Shown piece after piece: positions 1 to 6,852 of a stretch of 64,000 nucleotides of DNA. The notes under the pieces are model-generated. The model saw only the letters and a list, made by a program, of their open reading frames with translations, ran no database searches and was not told the origin of the DNA. The stretch covers positions 144,001-208,000 of the forward strand of contig NZ_CP101505.1 in assembly GCF_024362345.1 (NCBI RefSeq), given 5' to 3'. A program made the translations under genes and the position numbers. Source of the DNA: Polaribacter dokdonensis (GTDB taxonomy: Bacteria > Bacteroidota > Bacteroidia > Flavobacteriales > Flavobacteriaceae). Positions within the stretch are counted from its first letter, which is position 1; each line of letters begins with the position of its first letter.

Positions 1-868
1 TTTTCCATTTAAAACCACCATCTTCACTTTTATACAGTGCATTTTTTTTAGCTTCTACTAAAGCATAAATTACTTCTGGATTATTTGGAGCAACAGCAAC
101 ACCAATTCTACCCAATTCTCCTTTTGGGAAACCTTCTTTCTCAGTAATCTTTTTCCAATTGTCTCCTCCATCATGAGTAATATATAATCCAGAGCCTTCT
201 CCTCCAGATTTAAAAAACCAAGGATCACGTTTGTGCTCCCACATTGCAGCTATAATTTTATTCGGATTTTTAGGATCCATAATTAAATCTGCTGCACCAG
301 TTTTTTCATTATTATATAATATTTGTTTCCATGTTTTACCTCCATCTATGGTTTTATACACTCCACGTTCTTTGTGCTCTCCCCAAGGAGAACCAATTGC
401 ACCAACATAAACAATGTCTGGATTTGTTGGATGTATAATTACTCTATGAATATGTCTTGTTTTTTCTAATCCCATAGCTTGCCAAGTCTTACCAGCATCT
501 AAGGATTTGTAAATTCCAAAACCACCATTTAAACTATTTCTTGGGTTTCCTTCTCCTGTACCTGCCCAAATAACACTCGGGTTAGATTGCTGAATAACAA
601 TTGCACCAATGGAAGCAGTTAACTCGTTTTCAAAAATAGGCTCCCACTTAATTCCACCTGAAGTAGATTTCCAGATTCCTCCAGATGCTGTACCTACATA
701 CATAATTTCTGGATTAGATTCTACGACATCTATTGATGTTACACGACCTGACATACCTCCTGGACCTATATTTCTTGGTTTCATATTTTTAACCAAATCC
801 ATAGAGAATTCTTGTGAAAAGAGTAGAGTAGTAGCACTCAAAAGTAAAAGTGTAAGTAATTTTTTCAT
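1..868 (-). CDS. Secreted BNR/VPS10-like beta-propeller protein (C-terminus cut by window edge)
   Basis: The visible 289 residues start with a signal peptide (MKKLLTLLLLSATTLLFSQ). They continue into a propeller with the family hallmark RNIGPGGMSGRV and repeated blades of the type G-x-Y-K-S-x-D-G-G-x-T-W, for example GIYKSLDAGKTW and GVYKTIDGGKTW, alternating with NPxxIYVG strands. These are sortilin/BNR Asp-box repeats. Bacteroidota relatives are usually about 900-1100 residues and are annotated as glycosyl hydrolase or WD40/YVTN/BNR-like proteins; enzymatic activity is generally unproven. The ATG at 868 is chosen because the signal peptide follows directly. The gene runs off the left edge, so the C-terminal half is unseen. 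Likely exported to the periplasm or outer surface; the substrate is unknown. Confidence 0.85.
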   Translation of the reverse strand, partial: MKKLLTLLLLSATTLLFSQEFSMDLVKNMKPRNIGPGGMSGRVTSIDVVESNPEIMYVGTASGGIWKSTSGGIKWEPIFENELTASIGAIVIQQSNPSVIWAGTGEGNPRNSLNGGFGIYKSLDAGKTWQAMGLEKTRHIHRVIIHPTNPDIVYVGAIGSPWGEHKERGVYKTIDGGKTWKQILYNNEKTGAADLIMDPKNPNKIIAAMWEHKRDPWFFKSGGEGSGLYITHDGGDNWKKITEKEGFPKGELGRIGVAVAPNNPEVIYALVEAKKNALYKSEDGGFKWK

Positions 869-918
869 TAGGAATAGTTTGTTGAATTTATTGAATTTGG
901 AACAAGATACAAAATAGA

Positions 919-944
919 AAACGCTCAATAAAAATTGAGCGTTT
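919..944 (-). other. Terminator-like hairpin in the leader of the BNR gene
   Basis: A perfect 11-bp inverted repeat (AAACGCTCAAT, loop AAAA, ATTGAGCGTTT) lies 51 bp upstream of the BNR-protein start, between two divergent genes. Read on the minus strand it is followed by TTTTCTATTTTG, so it looks like an intrinsic terminator lying ahead of the gene rather than behind one. It could be an attenuator or the end of an unseen small transcript. The rest of 869-1124 shows no convincing gene. Confidence 0.5.
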
Positions 945-1124
945 AATTTAACAATTGAATTTGTTAGAGAATTTATTTTTGCTGAAAATTACAAATGTGA
1001 AAGTTTAACTTAAATTACAATTTATTTAACCTGCTATTTAATGATTATTAAATTTTTGTTTTAGAAAATTAACACAAGTATCATTTAGTTTTGGTGCTTA
1101 CTAATTAAAAAAAGACAAATTGCT

Positions 1125-1675
1125 ATGAAAAAATTATTACTTATTACTTTTTGTTTTTGCACCATTTTAGTTGTGCAAAGTCAAGAGAAAGAATTGAAAA
1201 AGGAAATTGAATTCGGAATTGCTGGGGGTTGGATGTGTTTACATTTACAACACTATCAGGTATCGTTACTGGAAATACTATTGAAAACCGTTTAGAGATT
1301 AGCGAACCAAGTACTAGTTATGTTAATATTTTTGCAGAAAAGAGTCTTTCAGAAAAGTTTGGAATTAGAACTGAAATTATTTATGCTATGGGTGGAGGAG
1401 AATCAAATACACTCGAAATTCCTATAATATTTAAATATAAACCTTTAAAAAATTTGAACTTTTATTCTGGATTACAAGCAAATTTTCTGTTAGTTAGAAA
1501 AAATAGCGTTAGTAATAAAGCTGGTTTTGGTTTTAATGTTGGAGCTGAGTATCATTTGGGAAATCATTTTTTTGTAGATACAAGATATGTACATAAATTT
1601 TCTCAACTCAAAAGTAGTTTTAGAGTAGACAAGGCAATTAATAGTGTAAGACTAGGAATAGGTTATAAATTCTAA
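1125..1675 (+). pseudogene. Outer-membrane beta-barrel (porin-family) protein, frameshifted in a G run
   Basis: An ATG at 1125 opens a signal peptide (MKKLLLITFCFCTILVVQSQ) followed by KELKKEIEFGIAGG. That frame then reads into a stop after about 22 unrelated residues. The rest of the protein lies in another frame (from about 1229 to the stop at 1675): alternating beta-strand residues, a family-like stretch GFGFNVGAEYHLG, and a C-terminus ending in KF, typical of small OmpA/porin-like barrels. The two frames meet at GGGGG (1224-1228). One extra G would join them as FGIAGG-LDVFTFTTLSG, giving a protein of about 183 residues, normal for the family. The cause could be a homopolymer sequencing error, a real null allele or slippage-based switching; the sequence alone cannot decide. 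It would sit in the outer membrane; its function is unknown. Confidence 0.75.
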
Positions 1676-1682
1676 AATAATT

Positions 1683-1710
1683 TAAGCTCTTAAGTATTTT
1701 TAAGAGCTTA
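1683..1710. terminator. Shared hairpin between convergent genes
   Basis: TAAGCTCTTAA, a 6-nt loop, and TTAAGAGCTTA form a perfect 11-bp stem between the barrel gene and the Arc-type gene. The right arm contains the stop codon of the Arc-type gene. T-rich flanks are weak, so efficiency is uncertain. Confidence 0.6.
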
Positions 1711-1872
1711 ATCCTCTTTCTTTTTAGGTTCACGTTTTGCGTCTTTTAAGGCCTGCATTAGCATCCATTCTATTTGCCCATTTGTAGAACGAAATTCATC
1801 TGCAGCCCATTTTTCTATGGCCTTTATCATATCTTCATTAACTCGCAAAGCGAAAGCTTTCTTTTTTGCCAT
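1708..1872 (-). CDS. Arc-family ribbon-helix-helix DNA-binding protein (54 aa)
   Basis: This short gene encodes MAKKKAFALRVNEDMIKAIE and onward to a lysine-rich C-terminus. The pattern of a basic N-terminal strand (KAFALRV), then two helices with WAADEFRSTNGQIEWML, matches the Arc/MetJ ribbon-helix-helix fold, where the beta strand reads DNA as part of a dimer. It starts 6 bp after the stop of the alpha/beta hydrolase and is the last gene of the operon that begins with the SPFH protein. An autoregulator role is therefore plausible. The ATG at 1872 is the only sensible start. The small size and basic N-terminus support a transcription factor; targets are inferred, and GATAT repeats upstream of the SPFH gene are candidates. 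Confidence 0.8.
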   Translation of the reverse strand: MAKKKAFALRVNEDMIKAIEKWAADEFRSTNGQIEWMLMQALKDAKREPKKKED

Positions 1873-1878
1873 TTTTTA

Positions 1879-2790
1879 CTAATTCTTAATAAATATTGCA
1901 ATTGTTTCAACTAATTCATTTGAAATTGCATAATCTGAATTCATGTAAGACTTTAAATTGTCTTCGTCTTTTTCAATTTGTTTTAAAAGATGATTCATAT
2001 TTTTTATAATAACCAACTGTGCATCTGGTTTTGCCTCTTTTAATTTTTCTGCATCAGAAACTTGTACTTGAATGTCTTTGTCTCCATTAATAATTAAAGT
2101 AGGCAAGGTTACTTTTTTAATTTCTTCTATAGGGTCAAGTTTAATCCAAGAGTTTAAAAAAGGTTGATTTTGTGGGGCAAAAAGAGACATTAAATTAGGA
2201 TCTACAGATTTAATAGATCCATTTTCTTTTAGTTCCTTAACATATTGTTCTGTTAACTTTCCAAAAGCAGGACTTTGAGCAGTAATTTGTCTAACCAAAG
2301 TTTTATCGATAGTTTCACCTGCACCTGCTATAGAAATGTATTTGTCTACATTTTCTAAAGCTAACATAGCAATTAATGATCCTTGACTATGACCAGCTAA
2401 AATTATTTCTGAAAAGCGTTTATCATCTTTAAATTTATTGATAACCTCTTTTAAGTCACTTACAAAGTCAGAAAAATAAATACCATCTTCCTGAATAAAT
2501 TTGGCATTTTTTAGGTTGGCTGTTCTTTTGTCATAACTAAAAAAAGCAATTTCTTTTTTATTGATTTCATCTCGAAATTGTTTGATGTAGTTTGGAGTAT
2601 TACCATTTCTATTTACACCTCCTGAACCATGAACCCAAATAATAAGAGGTTGATTTTCTAAAGAGTAGGTAAGTGTTCCTGGTAATTGTATAGCCATATT
2701 GTTAATGGTAATTTCTTCTGTTTTAACCTGCGAAAATGCAGAAGAAATACTGAAAATAACTAGCATAATAAATGATAAAATTCGAATCAT
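1879..2790 (-). CDS. Secreted alpha/beta hydrolase
   Basis: The 303-residue protein has an N-terminal signal peptide (about residues 1-20, ending AFSQ). An alpha/beta-hydrolase core follows: oxyanion-side HGSGG near residue 54, nucleophile motif GHSQGS with Ser135, an acid in INGDKD and a His in MNHLL near the C-terminus. The triad is therefore complete. It probably hydrolyses an ester or peptide substrate in the periplasm; nothing in the sequence names the substrate. Its ATG overlaps the stop of the upstream PH-like gene by 4 bp (ATGA), which implies coupled translation within the SPFH operon. The family includes acyl-peptidases and esterases, so only the fold-level call is safe. Confidence 0.85.
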   Translation of the reverse strand: MIRILSFIMLVIFSISSAFSQVKTEEITINNMAIQLPGTLTYSLENQPLIIWVHGSGGVNRNGNTPNYIKQFRDEINKKEIAFFSYDKRTANLKNAKFIQEDGIYFSDFVSDLKEVINKFKDDKRFSEIILAGHSQGSLIAMLALENVDKYISIAGAGETIDKTLVRQITAQSPAFGKLTEQYVKELKENGSIKSVDPNLMSLFAPQNQPFLNSWIKLDPIEEIKKVTLPTLIINGDKDIQVQVSDAEKLKEAKPDAQLVIIKNMNHLLKQIEKDEDNLKSYMNSDYAISNELVETIAIFIKN

Positions 2791-3290
2791 AATATGTCTT
2801 TATTGATATAAGTTTTTAATACGTTTTTTGCTTCTTGTTCTTTTTGAGTTCCTATTAGAATTTTCTTTCCTTTTTTTAATTCTAATTGAATACCTATATC
2901 TCCAGAAACATTAATTGCAGTACCTTTAGATTTATTCCACAGAAAGCCACCTTTTAAACCCCAACCTCCATAGTCTCCTATAGGATCGTAAGTTTTTACA
3001 TAGGCTTTTTCTATTTCTTGCCACGTAATTTTTTTCATCTTAAAATGAAAAGGGAAGAATTGATAATGAATACCAACTTCATCAATTCTAGTGCTGAGTT
3101 TAAAGAAAAATATTGGAACAATACTTACTAGTAAAATTCCGATTACTGATAAAAAGCCACCAACAGAAAAACCAGAATTTTCACTTAAAAACTCCCTAGT
3201 GGTTAAAACTAAGGGCACTATAAGACTAAAACCCATTAGAACTAGTAACCAAGTTTGCGTAAAACGTTGTTCTTCTTTAAAAACTTTCAT
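2787..3290 (-). CDS. Membrane protein with two N-terminal TM helices and a PH-like domain
   Basis: The 167-residue protein has two hydrophobic segments (about 13-30 and 44-63). A cytoplasmic domain follows with a bacterial PH-like pattern: ITWQEIEKAYVKTYDPIGDYGGWG, then a strand-rich part ending ILIGTQKEQE. Proteins with the IGDYGGWG motif are common in Bacteroidota and lack an assigned function. It follows the DUF4177 gene with no gap (stop at 3291-3293, ATG at 3290) and overlaps the hydrolase gene by 4 bp, so it is in the middle of a tightly packed operon. PH-like folds often bind lipids or partner peptides, but that is only analogy here. Confidence 0.7.
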   Translation of the reverse strand: MKVFKEEQRFTQTWLLVLMGFSLIVPLVLTTREFLSENSGFSVGGFLSVIGILLVSIVPIFFFKLSTRIDEVGIHYQFFPFHFKMKKITWQEIEKAYVKTYDPIGDYGGWGLKGGFLWNKSKGTAINVSGDIGIQLELKKGKKILIGTQKEQEAKNVLKTYINKDIL

Positions 3291-3449
3291 TTATCTATTT
3301 TTATCCCTTTCAAAGACAACACTAGTCCAACCTTGAGAAATTTCTACAACTCTCCAACCTTCTCTAGCATGCTGATTTAAGATGTCTTCAAAATTCTGAA
3401 ACCGATTTCTAAAACCAAGTTTTGGTTGTATTACTCTATATTCTTTCAT
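3291..3449 (-). CDS. DUF4177-like small protein (52 aa)
   Basis: The short reading frame encodes MKEYRVIQPKLGFRNRFQNF and ends with REGWRVVEISQGWTSVVFERD. The pattern 'EYRVI...Q-H-A-REGWRVV...VVFER' is the DUF4177 signature, a small beta-alpha-beta domain of unknown function. Its ATG at 3449 overlaps the end of the upstream glycine-zipper gene by 14 bp in another frame, and its stop abuts the next start at 3290. That packing, together with the clear family pattern, supports a real gene despite its size. Cellular role unknown; likely cytoplasmic. Confidence 0.75.
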   Translation of the reverse strand: MKEYRVIQPKLGFRNRFQNFEDILNQHAREGWRVVEISQGWTSVVFERDKNR

Positions 3450-3630
3450 TCTTTTTTATTTTATTTTCATTGAAAATTGTAAATGCAATTACAAAACCAA
3501 CTATAACTCCAATCATAGATCCGTAAACTGAGCTCATGGTTACTTCTCCAATAACCGCGCCAATTGTAGTTCCTATAGAAGAGCCAAAAGCGACTCCAAT
3601 AGCAACAGTAACAATTTGTTTATTATTCAT
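3436..3630 (-). CDS. Small glycine-zipper membrane protein (64 aa), second of a pair
   Basis: From the ATG at 3630 the protein reads MNNKQIVTVAIGVAFGSSIG and continues with two hydrophobic stretches rich in Gly/Ala/Ser every fourth residue (GVAFGSSIGTTIGAVIG and GSMIGVIVGFVIAF), then a charged tail KIKKNERI. This is a glycine-zipper transmembrane hairpin. A longer frame exists upstream, but the internal ATG is preferred because the preceding gene ends just inside it (8-bp overlap, ATGAATAA). The neighbouring 56-residue protein has the same design, so the two may be paralogous or form a hetero-oligomer. Function unknown. Confidence 0.65.
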   Translation of the reverse strand: MNNKQIVTVAIGVAFGSSIGTTIGAVIGEVTMSSVYGSMIGVIVGFVIAFTIFNENKIKKNERI

Positions 3631-3793
3631 TATTGGTATTTTGAGATTTACCCTTTTTAGAATCAAACATGATTCCAAAAATTAGCCCAAGAGATATTCC
3701 TATAGCAATGTTACCTAGTGCAACACCTAGAGCAGTGCCTATAGCAATACCAATTGCTATTCCTGTTCCTTTTTTGTAGTTGTTTTTATTCAA
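3623..3793 (-). CDS. Small glycine-zipper membrane protein (56 aa), first of a pair, TTG start
   Basis: Starting from TTG at 3793, two bases after the SPFH stop, the frame encodes a basic N-terminus (NKNNYKKG). A 30-residue segment of repeated G-x-x-x-G/A steps follows (GIAIGIAIGTALGVALG), then a second hydrophobic part and a polar tail SKKGKSQNTNNE. It has the look of a tightly packed membrane hairpin. The TTG is chosen because the only in-frame ATG lies near the C-terminus (ATC ATG TTT GAT) and because TTGAA starts recur elsewhere in the window. Its stop overlaps the next gene by 8 bp. No family was recognised; glycine-zipper proteins next to SPFH proteins may be membrane microdomain partners, which is inference. 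Confidence 0.6.
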   Translation of the reverse strand: MNKNNYKKGTGIAIGIAIGTALGVALGNIAIGISLGLIFGIMFDSKKGKSQNTNNE

Positions 3794-3795
3794 AT

Positions 3796-4656
3796 TTATT
3801 GATTTAAAGTACCTGCATTAACAACTGGACTTGCTTCTTTATCACCACATAAAATAACTAATAAGTTACTAACCATAGCTGCTTTGCGTTCTTCATCTAA
3901 CTCTACTATATCTTTTTTGTTTAACTCATCTAAAGCCATTTCTACCATTTCTACTGCACCTTGTACAATTTTATGTCTTGCAGCAACAATAGCAGTAGCT
4001 TGTTGTCTTTTTAACATAGCAGATGCAATTTCGTTTGCATAAGCTAAATAACCAATTCTAGCTTCTAAAACTTCTATACCAGCAATTGTCAAACGTTCAT
4101 CAATTTCTTTTTCTAAAGCTTCTGATACTTCATTAACACTAGATCTTAAGGTAATGTCTTCATCATGACCTTCATCTGCAAAATTATCATAAGGATACAT
4201 GCTAGCCAATTTACGAACAGCTGCATCTGTTTGCACTCGTACAAAGTTTTCGTAATTATCTACATCAAAAGCAGCTTTGTAAGTATCTGTAACTCTCCAA
4301 ACTAAAATAGTAGAAATCATAATTGGGTTACCTAACTTGTCATTTACTTTTAAACGCTCACTATCAAAGTTACTAGCTCTCAAAGAAATTTTCTTTTTAG
4401 AGTAAAAAGGGTTTGCCCAGTATAAGCCATTAGCTTTTATAGTACCCACATATTTTCCGAAAAGTAATACTACTTTAGAAGTGTTTGGGTTTACAAGAAT
4501 AAAACCAAACAATCCAAAAAAACTAATTACACTAACAATAATGTATAAAGGTTGTTCTTGTTTTATACCTAATACAATACTACCTATTAATAAGGTCAGT
4601 ACTATTATTAACATTAAATACCCATTTGCTGGCTTAATTATTTTCTCTGCTGTCAT
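3796..4656 (-). CDS. SPFH-domain membrane protein (prohibitin/stomatin superfamily)
   Basis: The 286-residue protein begins with two membrane segments (about 13-31 and 36-56). The SPFH core follows: VVLLFGKYVGTIKANGLYWANPF, then VNDKLGNPIMISTILVWRV and YENFVRVQTDAAVRKLASMYPYD. A coiled-coil-rich part (ALEKEIDERLTIAGIEVLEARIGYLAYANEIASAMLKRQQA) leads to the C-terminus. SPFH proteins oligomerise into membrane rings that scaffold proteases or lipid microdomains; in bacteria this often relates to stress or membrane quality control. It is the first gene of a seven-gene operon ending with an Arc-type repressor. Upstream lies an array of GATAT repeats that may be the operator. The exact partner is unknown. 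Confidence 0.9.
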   Translation of the reverse strand: MTAEKIIKPANGYLMLIIVLTLLIGSIVLGIKQEQPLYIIVSVISFFGLFGFILVNPNTSKVVLLFGKYVGTIKANGLYWANPFYSKKKISLRASNFDSERLKVNDKLGNPIMISTILVWRVTDTYKAAFDVDNYENFVRVQTDAAVRKLASMYPYDNFADEGHDEDITLRSSVNEVSEALEKEIDERLTIAGIEVLEARIGYLAYANEIASAMLKRQQATAIVAARHKIVQGAVEMVEMALDELNKKDIVELDEERKAAMVSNLLVILCGDKEASPVVNAGTLNQ

Positions 4657-4670
4657 GATTGATTTGTTTT

Positions 4671-4698
4671 TGATATTAAAATGATATCATAAAGATAT
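4671..4698 (-). promoter_or_regulatory. Three GATAT repeats at 11-bp spacing, candidate operator of the SPFH operon
   Basis: GATAT occurs at 4672, 4683 and 4694, exactly 11 bp apart, and the middle copy lies within the perfect palindrome ATGATATCAT (4681-4690). The array sits 15-42 bp upstream of the SPFH start. Ribbon-helix-helix proteins commonly bind tandem short repeats on one helical face, and the operon ends with such a protein. This is a candidate operator by position and spacing only. Confidence 0.4.
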
Positions 4699-4777
4699 GT
4701 AAAAATATTTATATTTTCCAAATTATTACGTGATTTATTTTTTATTTTAGCTAAAACTTAATCTTAAAGACAATACA

Positions 4778-5560
4778 ATGAATTTCAAAATATTAGCTTT
4801 TATATCCTTGCTTTTTATAGCTCCAACTTCGAATGAAGACGTTTATTTTTGGGGTAAAAATGGGCATAGAGTTACTGGTAAAATCGCTGAGAAGCACTTA
4901 ACTAGAAAAGCAAGAAAGAAAATAGATAAACTTTTAAAAGGACAGAGTTTGGCATTTGTTTCTACGTATGCGGATGAAATAAAGTCAGACAGAGCTTACA
5001 GGTCTTATTCTCCTTGGCATTATGTAAATATGGGTTTGAGTGAAACTTATGAAGAATCTTCTAAAAATCCTCAAGGAGATTTAGTTACGGGTATTGCAAA
5101 ATGTATTTCTGTATTAAAAGATGATACCAGCTCTGTTGCTGATAAAAACTTTCATTTAAAGATGTTAGTTCATTTTATAGGCGATTTACATCAACCATTA
5201 CATATTGGTCGTAAAGAAGATAAAGGTGGTAATGATGTGCAAGTACAATGGTTTGGTAGAGGAACTAATTTGCATAGTGTTTGGGATAGTAAAATGATTG
5301 ATGATTATGATATGAGCTATACAGATCTTGCTGAAAATGCAGAAGAACTGTCTAAAAAACAAATTGAGTTTATAGAGCAGGGTTCTGTTGTAGATTGGGT
5401 AAATGAAGTGCATCAAATTACAGATGATGTCTATAAATCTGCAAATGTGGGTGAGAATTTAAGATACAGATATTCTTATGATCATTTTGCGACAGTAAGA
5501 CAGCAATTACAAAAAGGGGGAATTCGTTTGGCAAAAGTATTAAACGATATTTTTGATTAA
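4778..5560 (+). CDS. S1/P1-type zinc nuclease, secreted
   Basis: The 260-residue protein has a short signal sequence. It then carries the S1/P1 fingerprint: FWGKNGHR (mature N-terminal Trp and His zinc ligands), TYADEIK, WHYVNM, HFIGDLHQPLH...DKGGND and NLHSVWD. All ligands for the three-zinc cluster appear present. These enzymes cut single-stranded DNA and RNA, and some remove 3'-phosphates. In marine flavobacteria a periplasmic or secreted nuclease would help obtain phosphate and nucleosides. It is encoded alone, divergent from the SPFH operon. The ATG at 4778 is the only start compatible with the signal peptide. The length is normal for bacterial members, which lack the fungal glycosylation extensions. 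Confidence 0.9.
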   Translation: MNFKILAFISLLFIAPTSNEDVYFWGKNGHRVTGKIAEKHLTRKARKKIDKLLKGQSLAFVSTYADEIKSDRAYRSYSPWHYVNMGLSETYEESSKNPQGDLVTGIAKCISVLKDDTSSVADKNFHLKMLVHFIGDLHQPLHIGRKEDKGGNDVQVQWFGRGTNLHSVWDSKMIDDYDMSYTDLAENAEELSKKQIEFIEQGSVVDWVNEVHQITDDVYKSANVGENLRYRYSYDHFATVRQQLQKGGIRLAKVLNDIFD

Positions 5561-5645
5561 TTCTTTGATTTTAAGAAGTTAAACATCTGTTAATCCATTA
5601 ATTTGATAAGGATTTTAACTTTTAAAAACCTTAATTTTATCCTTT

Positions 5646-6182
5646 ATGAAGAAAATTCTAATAATCTTACTGGTCTTTTTTGGTTTGTTGTCTTGCAAGA
5701 ATAACACTTCAGAAAAGAAAAATGCTAAAGTCAACATATCAGAAAAGGTACAAGAGGTAACTAGTGTTAAGACCTATAATTATAATCAGTTAAAACCTTT
5801 ATTGGAGAAAGATGATAACAAAACTTATGTTATTAATTTCTGGGCAACTTGGTGTGCACCTTGTGTAAAAGAATTGCCTTATTTTGAAAAAATTAATGAG
5901 GATTATAAGGATAAAAATGTAGAAGTAATTCTAGTGAGTTTAGATTTTCCTAAACAAGTTGATAAAAAATTAATTCCTTTTATAAATAAGAAGAACCTTC
6001 AATCTGAAGTGATTCTGCTGGATGATACCAATGAAAACGTTTGGATTAACGCAATTGATGAAAGTTGGAGTGGAGCTATACCAGCTACATTAATTTACAA
6101 TAAAGAGAACAGAAAGTTTTACGAACAATCTTTTGATTACGAAGGCTTGGAGCGTGAATTAAAATCATTTATAAATCTATAA
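5646..6182 (+). CDS. TlpA-like thioredoxin lipoprotein
   Basis: The 178-residue protein has a lipoprotein signal with lipobox LLSC (Cys17). A thioredoxin/TlpA fold follows, with VINFWATWCAPC (Cys70 and Cys73), then VILVSLDFPKQ and the cis-Pro region GAIPATLIY. TlpA-type proteins are membrane-anchored periplasmic thiol reductants that serve cytochrome c maturation or disulfide recycling. It lies three bases ahead of a second thioredoxin-fold gene, so the two are probably co-transcribed. The WCAPC motif is the classical reducing form. The substrate is not evident from the neighbours. Confidence 0.88.
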   Translation: MKKILIILLVFFGLLSCKNNTSEKKNAKVNISEKVQEVTSVKTYNYNQLKPLLEKDDNKTYVINFWATWCAPCVKELPYFEKINEDYKDKNVEVILVSLDFPKQVDKKLIPFINKKNLQSEVILLDDTNENVWINAIDESWSGAIPATLIYNKENRKFYEQSFDYEGLERELKSFINL

Positions 6183-6185
6183 ATT

Positions 6186-6794
6186 ATGAAAACAATAAAG
6201 ACAATTTTTGCATTAATGGCAATTACAATATTTGCCAGTGCTTTTACTTCTAAATCTACAGCTACATATAAGGTAGGCGATTCTATAGAAGATTTCTCAT
6301 TAATGAATATTGATGATAAAATGGTTTCTTTAGCAGATTATACAAGTGCTAAAGGTTTTATAATCATTTTTACTTGTAATACATGCCCATATTCTGTGGC
6401 TAATGAAGATAGAATTATTGCTTTAAATAATAAATATGCAAGTAAAGGTTTTCCTGTAATTGCTATCAATCCTAATGATCCTGATGTTGTTCCTGATGAT
6501 AGTTTTGCAGCAATGAAAGTGAGAGCTTCTAAGAAAGGGTTCAATTTTCCTTACTTGTTAGATAAAGGTCAGAAAGTATATCCAAAATTCGGAGCTACTA
6601 AAACTCCACATGTTTACATTGTAAGTAAGCCAGAAATGAAGGTAGAGTATATTGGAGCTATTGATGATAGTTCTAGGAATCCTGATGCAGTAAATGAAAA
6701 GTACGTAGAGAATGCAGTAGATGCATTATTGGTAGGTAAAAAAATAGATAAAACAACTACTAAAGCAATTGGTTGTTCTATTAAAACTAAATAA
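6186..6794 (+). CDS. Periplasmic redoxin (AhpC/TSA-like thioredoxin fold)
   Basis: The 202-residue protein has a signal peptide (about 1-22) and a redoxin domain: VGDSIEDFSLMNIDDKMVSLADY, then IIIFTCNTCPYSVANEDRI with a CxxC pair at Cys64/Cys67, and GATKTPHVYIV with the cis-Pro. The motif FTCNTCP places it in the broad thioredoxin-family group found in Bacteroidota, related to peroxiredoxins but with CxxC geometry. A lone Cys near residue 197 (AIGCSIK) is also visible. Paired with the preceding TlpA-like lipoprotein, it may take part in periplasmic thiol exchange. Its specific partner is unknown. Confidence 0.82.
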   Translation: MKTIKTIFALMAITIFASAFTSKSTATYKVGDSIEDFSLMNIDDKMVSLADYTSAKGFIIIFTCNTCPYSVANEDRIIALNNKYASKGFPVIAINPNDPDVVPDDSFAAMKVRASKKGFNFPYLLDKGQKVYPKFGATKTPHVYIVSKPEMKVEYIGAIDDSSRNPDAVNEKYVENAVDALLVGKKIDKTTTKAIGCSIKTK

Positions 6795-6813
6795 TAAGAT
6801 AGAAACATTTAAT

Positions 6814-6850
6814 AAAAAAAATCCTTGGTAATTTTACCAAGGATTTTTTT
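6814..6850. terminator. Bidirectional intrinsic terminator
   Basis: ATCCTTGGTA (6821-6830) pairs with TACCAAGGAT (6835-6844) around a 4-nt loop. It has an A run on the left and TTTTTTT on the right, so it can stop both the redoxin transcript and the convergent PAS-protein transcript. Confidence 0.9.
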
Positions 6851-6852
6851 GT

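Noticed and set aside
609..917. Open reading frame on the plus strand over the BNR gene
   Set aside because: It lies opposite a strong BNR/VPS10-type coding region with signal peptide and blade motifs; its own protein has no such pattern.
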